Part shown: one piece after another, positions 32,410-39,740 of the stretch
Position numbering within the stretch: the stretch's first letter is position 1
How the letters are laid out: every line of letters begins with the position of its first letter
Assembly: GCA_903844855.1 (NCBI GenBank)
Contig: CAIMVH010000163.1
Coordinates: forward strand, 1 to 39,740
Source: an uncultured Actinomycetes bacterium
Lineage (GTDB): Bacteria; Actinomycetota; Actinomycetes; Nanopelagicales; Nanopelagicaceae
Reading direction: 5' to 3'
Length of the DNA: 39,740 nt
Program-made: the position numbers and the translations under genes
The notes under the pieces: generated by a model
Told to the model about the DNA's origin: nothing
What the model saw: only the letters and a program-made list of their open reading frames with translations
The model's database searches: none

Positions 32410-32910
32410 ATGCGCCGCATCCTTCTACCGCTTGGAATAATGGGACTGCTGGTCGCCATTCCGCTCTCCCCCGCATCTGCCGTTACCGGGCAACATGGCG
32501 AGACTTTTACCGCGAGCAAGAGCCTCAAACTTAAGCCAGGCGGCCAAACAATAAGCGTCACCGGCGAAGGGTTCGATACTTCAGTTGGTATCTACATCGC
32601 TCTTTGCGTTATCAACAAGAATGTACTTGCGCACAAAGCAGCACCCACACCTTGTGGCGGTGGCGTAGACCAGGGTGGGACTAGCGGTGCATCACTGTGG
32701 ATCTCATCAAATCCACCTACTTACGCAACCGGATTAGCAACGCCTTTCTCCGAAACAGGTGGCTTTACGGAGAAACTCAAAGTGGGTGCAATGATCGGCA
32801 AAGTCGACTGTCGCAAGAAGAGTTGTGCCATCGCGGTTCGCGCCGACCATACCCGTGGAGATGATCGTTCCTTCGACATCTTTATTCCAGTCACATTTCT
32901 TGCAAAATAA
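32410..32910 (+). CDS. Secreted neocarzinostatin-like Ig-fold protein, heme-locus associated
   Basis: A 166-residue exported protein with a signal peptide (1-24, ending ASA). A single Ig-like domain of the neocarzinostatin type follows: GGQTISVTGEGFDTSVGIYIALC, then APTPCGGG, SLWISSNPP, and GKVDCRKKSCAIAVRADHTRGDDRSFDIFIPVTF. The DCxxxSC pair matches the short disulfide loop of neocarzinostatin. From memory, this domain with WISSNPP and RADHTR motifs accompanies HtaA-type heme proteins in other Actinobacteria; no HtaA domain is present here. The position opposite hmuT suggests a surface heme-binding or heme-delivery role. TAACTT lies 6 nt before the ATG, suggesting a leaderless mRNA. Confidence 0.8.
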   Translation: MRRILLPLGIMGLLVAIPLSPASAVTGQHGETFTASKSLKLKPGGQTISVTGEGFDTSVGIYIALCVINKNVLAHKAAPTPCGGGVDQGGTSGASLWISSNPPTYATGLATPFSETGGFTEKLKVGAMIGKVDCRKKSCAIAVRADHTRGDDRSFDIFIPVTFLAK

Positions 32911-32937
32911 TTCAATCGCAACTCACCAAGGAGCAAC

Positions 32938-33729
32938 ATGAAGTTGAAAAGCATCACCACCGGATTAATCGCAGTGGCACTCATCGGAGCAACGGCTCTT
33001 CCCTCCTCTGCGGCCACCAGTAAGGTGAAGATCAGTGGCGGACCCCTGAAAGCACTTACCTTCGCGGGCGACAACATCCGCCTCACCGTGAAGGGCCTCC
33101 CTAAGAAGACGGGCGTCTATGTCCGTGAGTGCCTCGCTACTACAAAGCGCCCCACCGCTGCCCAGTGCAATGGAAATGGCGTCTGGATCACTCCTTCATT
33201 CCCCGGTGGCGTCTATCCCACCGACGGCACAGTCGCTAAGCCGAACGTAGAGTTCGTTTTCCCCGTGGTCGGCGCATTTGGCACCACCGACTGCTCTATG
33301 TCCAAATGTGTGATCTATGTGCAACGTGATCACCTCGGTCCTACAGATAAGAGCCTCGACACCAGTGTGAAAATTTCCTTCGCCGCGAAAGTTGCGACAC
33401 CGGTAGCCACAGGTTCAGCTTCGACCACCCCAGCCGCAGCGGCAACACCTGCAGCAATGGTTCCCGACGTGCTCACTAGCACTATTGGCACCGCCACCCT
33501 CGGTGATGCTCCGACCGCAATCAACGCAAGTGTGGATCAAACCATTGTCGTGAAGACCCTCTCTGGTGTTACACCGATCATTGTCGCGCTACCCGGTGGT
33601 AATTGCGTGATCACTGGCACCACAATCGCAGCGGGTTGGAGCGGTTACTGCGTCGTACAGGCCACTTCAGCAGGAAATGCCTCTTACACCAAAGTGTCAA
33701 AGGTCTATCCGCTCTCGGTGGCTAAGTAG
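32938..33729 (+). CDS. Secreted two-domain neocarzinostatin-like protein
   Basis: A 263-residue exported protein with a signal peptide (1-25). Domain 1 (about 28-143) is a paralogue of the preceding protein: GDNIRLTVKGLPKKTGVYVRECLA, GVWITPSFPGG, GAFGTTDCSMSKCVIYVQRDHLGPTDKSLDTSVKISF. An Ala/Thr/Pro linker follows, then a second Ig-like domain (about 175-263) with PGGNCVITGTTIAAGWSGYCVVQATSAGNASYTK. A good AAGGAG ribosome-binding site and a 27-nt gap place it second in an operon with the 166-residue protein. The lack of a membrane anchor suggests release or noncovalent wall association. Function is inferred only from context. Confidence 0.8.
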   Translation: MKLKSITTGLIAVALIGATALPSSAATSKVKISGGPLKALTFAGDNIRLTVKGLPKKTGVYVRECLATTKRPTAAQCNGNGVWITPSFPGGVYPTDGTVAKPNVEFVFPVVGAFGTTDCSMSKCVIYVQRDHLGPTDKSLDTSVKISFAAKVATPVATGSASTTPAAAATPAAMVPDVLTSTIGTATLGDAPTAINASVDQTIVVKTLSGVTPIIVALPGGNCVITGTTIAAGWSGYCVVQATSAGNASYTKVSKVYPLSVAK

Positions 33730-33754
33730 CACTTCCTCAAATAGAGCGTGACGT

Positions 33755-33798
33755 CTATCGAATTTGCGCGCGTACTCCGGCGAGTGCAAATTCGATAG
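33755..33798. terminator. 13-bp perfect inverted repeat over the tetR stop codon, possible bidirectional terminator
   Basis: CTATCGAATTTGC (33755-33767) and GCAAATTCGATAG (33786-33798) pair perfectly with an 18-nt loop. The repeat lies between convergent genes and includes the last codons and stop of tetR. No U-tract follows on either strand, so intrinsic termination is uncertain. Confidence 0.45.
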
Positions 33799-34342
33799 CA
33801 GCTTTCACTTCGGCTTCAGGATTCGCACCGCCGGAATCTACTCGCCGGGTAGTTGCTTCAACTATGCCATTCACGAAATTTGCTACGCGTGCTGGATCTG
33901 AGGTACCTGCTTCGCCCAGTGCCTTGATGAGTGGCCCAGTGAGGCGATGGTGAGCGGCACGAACTTCGGGCACTCGATGTGGTGGAAGTGCAACTGAACT
34001 CAGTTCACGAGCAAGGCGATGTTTGCCGGCAACCACGTATTCGAGCGCGCCTACCATCCACGCCTCAACGTGTTCCAACGCAGTCGCCGTGGCAGAGACT
34101 TGTTCGTTGAGTGAAGCTGCCCAAAGATCTAATTCGTCAAGTACTAAATCAGCGATCAAATCTTCTCTGGAATCAAAGTATTCATATAGCGAACTCCTTG
34201 AAAGACCTGCGCGAGCCGCCACGGCCGACATGGTGACCGAACTGCTGCCCTCTTCCATAGCAATTTCTACCGCAGCCGCCAGCAGTGCTGCGCGACGCTT
34301 CTCGCGATGATCAACGACGTTAGAGGCTTCGATCTTTGGCAT
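33755..34342 (-). CDS. TetR-family transcriptional regulator
   Basis: A 195-residue regulator. The N-terminal helix-turn-helix is clear: REKRRAALLAAAVEIAMEEGSSSVTMSAVAARAGLSRSSLYEYFDSREDLIADLVLDEL (about residues 14-72). The C-terminal ligand domain is helical and unassigned. The start at 34342 is chosen because the longer frame runs into rlmN; CAGAAT lies 6 nt upstream and there is no ribosome-binding site. It is 16 nt downstream of rlmN. Its target is unknown; the nearest unexplained palindromes are those at 32336-32375. Confidence 0.9.
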   Translation of the reverse strand: MPKIEASNVVDHREKRRAALLAAAVEIAMEEGSSSVTMSAVAARAGLSRSSLYEYFDSREDLIADLVLDELDLWAASLNEQVSATATALEHVEAWMVGALEYVVAGKHRLARELSSVALPPHRVPEVRAAHHRLTGPLIKALGEAGTSDPARVANFVNGIVEATTRRVDSGGANPEAEVKAAIEFALAGVRAQIR

Positions 34343-34358
34343 GGGAGGATTCTGCCAC

Positions 34359-35492
34359 CTATTCCGTAGGAGCGCCTGTGATGGATATTTCGCTCGCTGC
34401 GAGCTGCCCGCACGCGCCATCGATGTCGCGGCCACGGGTATCGCGAACGGTCACCGCCACGCCATACGCCTCAAGGAGGCGGACGAAAGTGTCCTCATCT
34501 TCCTGACGCGAGGCAGTCCACTTAGACCCCGGAGTGGGGTTGAGAGGAATGAGATTCACGTGCGCGTTGCGATTTTTCAGTAAACGACCGAGCAGATCAG
34601 CACGCCAGGCCTGATCATTTATATCGCGAATCAGCGCGTATTCAATCGAGTAACGTCGACCAGTCTTATTCGAGTAGGCATCAGCAGCTTCGAGAACTTC
34701 ACTGACTTTCCAACGAGTATTGATTGGCACGAGCGTGTCGCGCAGTTCATCATCAGGTGCATGAAGTGAAACAGCCAAAGTTACCGGAATATCTTCGTCG
34801 ATCAACTTCATAATCGCAGGAACAAGACCAACGGTAGAGAGCGTGACTGAACGCGCGCCGATGGCCAAACCTTCTGGATGTGGCGACGTAATATTACGAA
34901 TTGATTGGATCACCGCGTTGTAATTGGCGAGTGGCTCCCCCATGCCCATAAAGACGACATTCGAAAGACGCATCGTGCCACCAGGGATTTCTCCACTATC
35001 AAGTGCACGCGCGGCCATCACTACTTGCTCGGTGATTTCACCGGCGGTGAGATTGCGAGTAAGCCCGCTCTGACCGGTAGCACAGAACGGACAGTTCATA
35101 CCGCATCCGGCTTGCGAAGAGATACAAACAGTTGCGCGATCGGAGTAGCGCATGATGACGCTCTCCACGAGAACTCCGTCGTGCATCTTCCAAAGATCTT
35201 TACGAGTCCGACCTCGATCACACTCGAGCGAGCGCACGGGAGTAAGTAATTCCGGAAGTAGTAGGTCTTTAAGAGTTCCACGGAGATCTACCGGAATATC
35301 ACTCCAGCTATCTGGATCATTATTGAGGTGCTCGAAGTAATGGAGCGCTACTTGTTTGGCTCGAAAACCGGGAAGACCAAGATCCTCCGCAAACTTTTTG
35401 CGATCCTTGGCTGCCACATCACTGATGTGTTGGGGCGCCTTCTTCCGGCGCTTAGGTGCGGCGAAAACTAGTTCTCCTGGCTTAAGCGCCAT
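34359..35492 (-). CDS. rlmN: Dual-specificity RNA methyltransferase RlmN
   Basis: A 377-residue radical-SAM enzyme that makes 2-methyladenosine at 23S rRNA A2503 and tRNA A37. The iron-sulphur cluster motif CxxxCxxC is Cys130, Cys134 and Cys137 in [17 protein letters not shown]. Also seen are [47 protein letters not shown], YEYxLI-like [14 protein letters not shown] and [19 protein letters not shown], which carries the second catalytic Cys. It starts one base into the cdsA stop (TAATG). Confidence 0.96.
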   Translation of the reverse strand: MALKPGELVFAAPKRRKKAPQHISDVAAKDRKKFAEDLGLPGFRAKQVALHYFEHLNNDPDSWSDIPVDLRGTLKDLLLPELLTPVRSLECDRGRTRKDLWKMHDGVLVESVIMRYSDRATVCISSQAGCGMNCPFCATGQSGLTRNLTAGEITEQVVMAARALDSGEIPGGTMRLSNVVFMGMGEPLANYNAVIQSIRNITSPHPEGLAIGARSVTLSTVGLVPAIMKLIDEDIPVTLAVSLHAPDDELRDTLVPINTRWKVSEVLEAADAYSNKTGRRYSIEYALIRDINDQAWRADLLGRLLKNRNAHVNLIPLNPTPGSKWTASRQEDEDTFVRLLEAYGVAVTVRDTRGRDIDGACGQLAASEISITGAPTE

Positions 35493-36313
35493 TAGAGCCC
35501 CACAAAATGGGTAATAAGTAAGTAGGCAAATGGTGACGCAAGAAGAACTGAATCGAGACGATCCAGGATGCCTCCGTGGCCTGGAAGGAGCGCACCCATA
35601 TCTTTGACACCCAAATCACGCTTGAGCGCGCTTTCAATGAGATCTCCACTCGTAGCAGCAATGACCGTGACCGTTGCCAGCACCGCCCCTTCCCAGAAAG
35701 GACGATCAAGCCAAATCATGTAGAGCGTTCCCGCGCCACCGACCGCAAGAATAAGAGAACCCACCACACCCTCAATAGATTTCTTGGGACTAATTGTCGG
35801 TGCGATGCGGTGCTTACCGAAGAGCACTCCGGCAATGAGACCGCCGGTATCGCTTAATGCAACTGCAGCGACGAACACCATGGCACGTGCGCGACCATTC
35901 TCAGGTACCGCAAGAAGTATCGCGAATCCCGCTGGCACCGGAAGATAGAGCAACGAGAAGAGAGTTGCCGTGACATCCTGCACAAACGAGGTAACACCCG
36001 AGCGAAGTCGGATAACAAGTAACACAGGAATTGCCACACCAGTTGCGATGGCTAAGCCGGAGAGTCCCCAAAACCAACTCGACATGACGATGGAAACGCT
36101 TGCAATAGCTGCTGTGTACGGATCGATCAAAATACTCTTCAGCGCAAACGCCCGAGAGAGCTCCCACACCGCCGGAATCATGGCAACGGAGACCAAGATG
36201 GCAAAGAATATGCGGTTCCAGGAAAGGGACGCGATGATCAGCCCTAGTAGTGAAAGACCCACAATGAGGGCTGAAGGAATGTTGCGCCCGGCTCGGGCAT
36301 TAATGTCTGTCAC
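35492..36313 (-). CDS. cdsA: Phosphatidate cytidylyltransferase
   Basis: A 273-residue integral membrane enzyme that makes CDP-diacylglycerol from phosphatidic acid and CTP. Several hydrophobic helices are followed by the family signature at the C-terminus: [34 protein letters not shown]. It is 2 nt from frr and overlaps rlmN, so it is part of the ribosome, nucleotide and lipid operon. Confidence 0.95.
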   Translation of the reverse strand: MTDINARAGRNIPSALIVGLSLLGLIIASLSWNRIFFAILVSVAMIPAVWELSRAFALKSILIDPYTAAIASVSIVMSSWFWGLSGLAIATGVAIPVLLVIRLRSGVTSFVQDVTATLFSLLYLPVPAGFAILLAVPENGRARAMVFVAAVALSDTGGLIAGVLFGKHRIAPTISPKKSIEGVVGSLILAVGGAGTLYMIWLDRPFWEGAVLATVTVIAATSGDLIESALKRDLGVKDMGALLPGHGGILDRLDSVLLASPFAYLLITHFVGL

Positions 36314-36315
36314 GA

Positions 36316-36873
36316 TTAAACTTCGAGAAGTTCGCTCTCTTTGTGTTTCAAGAGCTCATCGATCTTGTCCCCGTGCGATGCGGTGACCTTGTCGAGCTCC
36401 TTCTCGGCACGACCGAGTTCGTCTTCACCAAAGCCGCCATCTTTTGCCAACTTATCTAAACCTTCTTTGGCATGGCGACGAATGTTGCGAAGCGTGACTC
36501 GTGCCTCTTCCGCCTTTTGACGAGCAACCTTGATGTACTCCTTGCGTCGCTCTTCAGTCAATTGTGGGAAACCTACACGTATGACGCCACCATCGTTACC
36601 CGGATTCACTCCAAGGTCGCTCTCGCGGATCGCCTTTTCGATGGAGGCCATGGCGCTCTTATCGAAGGGACTAATGAGCGCCATGCGCGCCTCTGGAATT
36701 TGAATGGTAGCTAGTTGATTGAGGGCGGTAAAAGTTCCGTAGTAATCCACCATGATCTTGTTGAACATGGCGGGATGCGCGCGGCCAGTACGAATAGAGC
36801 CAAAGTCTTCTTTCGCGACCTCGACAGCTTTATCCATCTTCGCAAGAGCTTCTGCAAGTATTGCGTCGATCAT
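36316..36873 (-). CDS. frr: Ribosome recycling factor
   Basis: A 185-residue factor that, with EF-G, splits post-termination ribosomes. The sequence is typical: [82 protein letters not shown]. Length is normal. It follows pyrH after 47 nt. Confidence 0.97.
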   Translation of the reverse strand: MIDAILAEALAKMDKAVEVAKEDFGSIRTGRAHPAMFNKIMVDYYGTFTALNQLATIQIPEARMALISPFDKSAMASIEKAIRESDLGVNPGNDGGVIRVGFPQLTEERRKEYIKVARQKAEEARVTLRNIRRHAKEGLDKLAKDGGFGEDELGRAEKELDKVTASHGDKIDELLKHKESELLEV

Positions 36874-36920
36874 GGCTTCTCCTTCGTTGCGTACCTAGTA
36901 GCAGTGGCCTGAGGGTTACC

Positions 36921-37643
36921 TCAGTGAACTAATGTGCCAATCTTTTCACCGCGAACGGCCTTCGCAATATTGCCATCCTCCATGAGGTTGAAAACGATGA
37001 TCGGAAGGTGGTTCTCTTTGCAGAGCGAGAAAGCAGCGGCATCGGCCACGCCTAATCCCTGGGTGATGACCTCGCTGTAAGAAATTGAGTCGTACTTGGT
37101 TGCGCTGGCATCTTTGCGTGGATCTGCCGAGTAGACTCCATCGACTCCACTCTTTGCGAGCAAGAGCGCTTCGCAACCGATTTCTAGCGCGCGTTGCGCC
37201 GCGACGGTATCGGTGGAGAAGTAAGGCATGCCGGCGCCGGCTCCAAAAATAACTACTCGACCTTTATCGAGGTGGCGCATGGCGCGGCGAGGAATATACG
37301 GCTCGGCGACCTGACCCATGGTGATGGCGGTCTGCACACGAGTATCGATCTCTTGCTTTTCGAGGAAGTCTTGGAGTGCGAGGCAGTTCATGACCGTGCC
37401 GAGCATGCCCATGTAATCGGCGCGAGCGCGATCCATACCTCTTTGTGAAAGTTCAGCGCCGCGGAAGTAATTGCCGCCACCGATGACGATGGCTACCTGA
37501 GTTCCGCCGCGTACCACATCTGCAATTTGCTTTGCGATGTCTTGAACAACATCGGGATCGACGCCAATACCCTTCTCGCCACCAAATACTTCACCCGAGA
37601 GCTTAAGAAGCACTCGACGGTATGCGGGGCGAGAAGGGCTCAT
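36921..37643 (-). CDS. pyrH: UMP kinase
   Basis: A 240-residue amino-acid-kinase-fold enzyme that phosphorylates UMP to UDP. Motifs are [96 protein letters not shown] and [28 protein letters not shown]. The ATG at 37643 is preferred over 37676 because it follows the tsf stop by 4 nt and gives the usual length. Confidence 0.97.
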   Translation of the reverse strand: MSPSRPAYRRVLLKLSGEVFGGEKGIGVDPDVVQDIAKQIADVVRGGTQVAIVIGGGNYFRGAELSQRGMDRARADYMGMLGTVMNCLALQDFLEKQEIDTRVQTAITMGQVAEPYIPRRAMRHLDKGRVVIFGAGAGMPYFSTDTVAAQRALEIGCEALLLAKSGVDGVYSADPRKDASATKYDSISYSEVITQGLGVADAAAFSLCKENHLPIIVFNLMEDGNIAKAVRGEKIGTLVH

Positions 37644-37647
37644 GGCA

Positions 37648-38478
37648 TCAGGCCTGTCCGACGCGGAATCGCGCAAAGCCAGTCACCGTAGTGCCAGCTT
37701 CTTTCAGGACTTGGTCAACACTCTTCTTGTTGTCTTTCGCATATGCCTGCTCGAGAAGTGAAACTTCCTTCACGAAGCCGGTTACACGACCTTCAACAAT
37801 CTTGGCAAGCGCAGCTTCTGGCTTACCTTCGTTACGAGCGGTCTCTTCTGCAATACTGCGCTCTTTCTCAACTACATCTGCAGGCACGTCTTCGCGCGCA
37901 ACATATTGCGGTGAGAATGCAGCGATGTGTTGCGCAACATCCTTGCCGATTGCATTGTCGATTGAAAGTGCCACCACGACGCCAACCTGCGGAGGCAAGT
38001 CAGGGCTAGTGCGGTGGAGGTAGGCAGCTGCTGGTGAGCCCGCGAAGACAGCCACTCGGCTAAGTTCGATCTTTTCACCAAGAGTGGCGTTGCCTTCATC
38101 GATATGGGCGCCCAAAGTCTTGCCGCCACCAAAATCAGAGGCGAGCAAAGCTTCGAGATTTGAGAGCTTGGTCTTTGCAACATGGGTGAGGATTTCCTCT
38201 GCGAGCGCGTGGAAGCGATCACCCTTTGCAACGAAGTCCGTCTCACAATTGAGTTCGAGAATAACGCCGAGGTCTCCTTCCACCTTTGCGGCCACAAGAC
38301 CGTTAGATGCAGAGCGACCTTCGCGCTTGGTTACGCCCTTGAGTCCTTTGACGCGGATAATGTCGACTGCCTTGTCGAAGTCGCCATCGGCTTCTACGAG
38401 TGCGTTCTTGCAATCGAGCATTCCTGCTGCTGTGAGTTCACGCAGCTTCTTTACGTCTGCGGCGGTGTAGTTCGCCAA
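37648..38478 (-). CDS. tsf: Elongation factor Ts
   Basis: A 276-residue guanine-nucleotide exchange factor for EF-Tu. The N-terminal UBA-like domain is [43 protein letters not shown]. The core contains the Tu-contacting [19 protein letters not shown]. It follows rpsB after 15 nt, the normal arrangement. Confidence 0.98.
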   Translation of the reverse strand: MANYTAADVKKLRELTAAGMLDCKNALVEADGDFDKAVDIIRVKGLKGVTKREGRSASNGLVAAKVEGDLGVILELNCETDFVAKGDRFHALAEEILTHVAKTKLSNLEALLASDFGGGKTLGAHIDEGNATLGEKIELSRVAVFAGSPAAAYLHRTSPDLPPQVGVVVALSIDNAIGKDVAQHIAAFSPQYVAREDVPADVVEKERSIAEETARNEGKPEAALAKIVEGRVTGFVKEVSLLEQAYAKDNKKSVDQVLKEAGTTVTGFARFRVGQA

Positions 38479-38493
38479 GATGTATCTCTCCTA

Positions 38494-39345
38494 TCAGGCT
38501 TGCGGGGCGGTTTCAGCAACAACAGTTTCTTCAACTGCTACCGCTACTGGTGCTTCGACTACTGCTTCAACTGGTGCAACTTCTGCAACAGGGGCGGCGG
38601 CATCGAGAATTTCTTGAGCGATCGCTTCGACTGCAGCAGGCTTGTTGGCCGTGGCAATCTCTGAACGCTTCTTGAGACCTTCAACAACTGCGTCGGTGAT
38701 GACACGAGTCAAGAGGGTGACGGAGCGAATAGCGTCGTCGTTACCTGGAATACGGTAATCGACTTCGTCTGGATCGCAGTTGGTGTCGAGGATTCCGACG
38801 ATGGCGATACCAAGTTTGCGAGCTTCCTTGATTGCAAGGTGCTCTTTCTTGGTGTCTACAACCCAGATGATGCTGGGCACCTTCACCATGTCGCGGATTC
38901 CGCCGAGAACGCGATCAAGCTTGACCTTCTCACGGTGAAGAACGAGGAGTTCTTTCTTGGTGAGGAGTTGGTCATTGGATTCTTCGAGTGCTTCGAGTTC
39001 CTTGAGGCGAGCGATGCGCTTGCTGACGGTTCCGAAGTTGGTGAGCATGCCACCCAACCAACGCTCGGTCACGTACGGCATACCTACGCGACGAGCTTGC
39101 TCAACGATGGGCTCTTGAGCCTGCTTCTTGGTGCCGACATAAAGAATGCTGCCACCGTGGGCAATAGTCTCTTTGACGAACTCATAAGCATTATCGATGA
39201 GTGCGAGTGATTGTTGAATATCGATGATGTAAATGCCGTTGCGTTCCGTGAAGATGAATCGCTTCATCTTTGGATTCCAACGACGTGTCTGGTGTCCGAA
39301 GTGAACACCTGCGTCGAGTAACTCGCGCATCGTGACGACCGCCAT
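38494..39345 (-). CDS. rpsB: 30S ribosomal protein S2
   Basis: A 283-residue S2 protein: [103 protein letters not shown]. The C-terminus carries an Ala/Val/Glu-rich acidic tail of about 45 residues (from about 240). Extended S2 tails of this kind are common in Actinobacteria. The start at 39345 has an AAAGGAG site. It is the first gene of the rpsB-tsf-pyrH-frr-cdsA-rlmN row. Confidence 0.98.
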   Translation of the reverse strand: MAVVTMRELLDAGVHFGHQTRRWNPKMKRFIFTERNGIYIIDIQQSLALIDNAYEFVKETIAHGGSILYVGTKKQAQEPIVEQARRVGMPYVTERWLGGMLTNFGTVSKRIARLKELEALEESNDQLLTKKELLVLHREKVKLDRVLGGIRDMVKVPSIIWVVDTKKEHLAIKEARKLGIAIVGILDTNCDPDEVDYRIPGNDDAIRSVTLLTRVITDAVVEGLKKRSEIATANKPAAVEAIAQEILDAAAPVAEVAPVEAVVEAPVAVAVEETVVAETAPQA

Positions 39346-39673
39346 GGCCGCACACTCCTTTCGCATCCGGGCAAGCTGCGCCGGACGCACTCGGTTATTG
39401 GTAGGTACCGGTTGGTACTTACCCCTGACATCCCACGCTTGACCCAAAGGACCGAGTGGAGTGTGGGTTACTTGGGAAAACTCCCGGTAACCCACGGTGT
39501 GGGATGTGCGATGTCACCGCTTTCACGGTGCGGGCTAAGGGTATCGGAGCAGGTAGGCCTGGCGCGAACTCGGGTCGCGGCGCTCTCTCCACAGGAATCA
39601 GGCCTCATCTGGCGGCTTCCACAGCGCCCCTCCAGTGAGCACCCACGAGCGGATTTACGCTCATCCTGGGGCG
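39346..39673. other. Divergent intergenic region with hairpins in the rpsB leader
   Basis: This 328-nt stretch holds no convincing gene. It contains GGTAGGTACC/GGTACTTACC (39400-39423, 9 of 10 complementary). It also holds a GTGGGTTAC/GTAACCCAC stem (39463-39471 with 39487-39495) enclosing GGGA/TCCC. If transcribed leftwards these would form RNA hairpins in a long rpsB leader, where S2 autoregulation would act. A small GAGCG/CGCTC repeat (39647-39662) lies near the plus-strand gene. Confidence 0.45.
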
Positions 39674-39740
39674 ATGAGACACCTCCCAGCCCACTTGCTC
39701 TTAGCGAGCGCGCTCACCTTGGCACCCGCGGGGCTCTCAC
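39674..39740 (+). CDS. N-terminus of a secreted protein (truncated by window end)
   Basis: Only 22 codons are present: MRHLPAHLLLASALTLAPAG then LS, which reads as a signal peptide. CATCCT lies 6 nt before the ATG. In many Actinobacteria the gene divergent from rpsB is a secreted M23-type peptidase, so this is a reasonable guess, but nothing beyond the signal is visible. Confidence 0.5.
   Translation, partial: MRHLPAHLLLASALTLAPAGLS

Noticed and set aside
36909-36924. Small hairpin CTGAGG-GTTA-CCTCAG at the end of pyrH as a terminator
   Set aside because: Only 6 bp, no U-tract, and frr follows at once in the same operon.
39456-39638. Plus-strand frame of 60 codons upstream of the truncated secreted protein
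   Set aside because: Gly/Arg/Pro-rich composition with no ribosome-binding site; it covers the hairpin region of the rpsB leader.
1-39740. CRISPR arrays, insertion sequences, tRNA and rRNA genes
   Set aside because: No spaced direct repeats, transposase genes or recognisable RNA-gene sequences were found by eye on either strand.

Overview
The window looks like a free-living actinobacterium with moderate G+C (low 50s % by eye). The block rpsB-tsf-pyrH-frr-cdsA-rlmN on the minus strand at the right end is the usual actinobacterial order. Several other features fit the same phylum: PHO-box-like repeats, a Streptomyces-subtilisin-inhibitor-like protein, Corynebacterium-type heme importer genes, and many start codons placed about 6 nt after a TANNNT hexamer (predicted leaderless mRNAs). 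Exported proteins with short Lys/Cys-rich terminal modules recall small freshwater Actinobacteria such as the Nanopelagicales, but that placement is an inference from style, not a marker-gene result. No tRNA, rRNA, CRISPR array, IS element or prophage gene was seen.

Layout. 1-3300 (+): a secreted PhoX/DUF839-type phosphatase behind a PHO-box-like direct repeat, a strong terminator, then rmuC. 3301-10464 (-): a tightly overlapped carbohydrate operon, transcribed leftwards. It encodes a solute-binding lipoprotein, a TrpA-like lyase, an FGGY kinase, a GntR/UTRA regulator, an RbsA-type ATPase and an RbsC-type permease, followed by two small unknown genes. 10465-10601 is a compact divergent control region: one 26-bp near-perfect palindrome carries the -35 boxes of two back-to-back promoters. 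10602-12613 (+): the true trpB-trpA pair. 12733-15227: two diverged hicA-hicB modules on either side of a secreted zinc-peptidase-like protein with Pro-rich stalks.

15224-27538 holds polyamine/diamine catabolism. The minus strand has an aldehyde dehydrogenase, potD-potA-potB-potC and gabT. The divergent plus-strand operon has an AsnC/Lrp regulator, a class III aminotransferase, an FMN-binding protein and an FAD amine oxidase, followed by glutaryl-CoA dehydrogenase. Together these would import polyamines, convert putrescine to GABA and on to succinate semialdehyde, and the last gene could drain C5 intermediates from cadaverine or lysine.

27635-33729 is a surface and heme region. It has a large exported protein, an SSI-like protease inhibitor, a heme-type ABC importer (hmuTUV) and, divergent from it, two secreted proteins with a neocarzinostatin-like Ig fold. 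Between the divergent units are two copies of a 15-bp palindrome. 33755-39345 (-): tetR, rlmN, cdsA, frr, pyrH, tsf, rpsB. 39674 to the end (+): the first codons of a secreted protein.

The best candidate for an undescribed system is the carbohydrate operon. A TrpA homologue keeps both TrpA catalytic acids but has lost TrpA-specific substrate and partner motifs. It sits between a sugar-kinase gene and an ABC importer and shares an operator region with the real trpBA genes.
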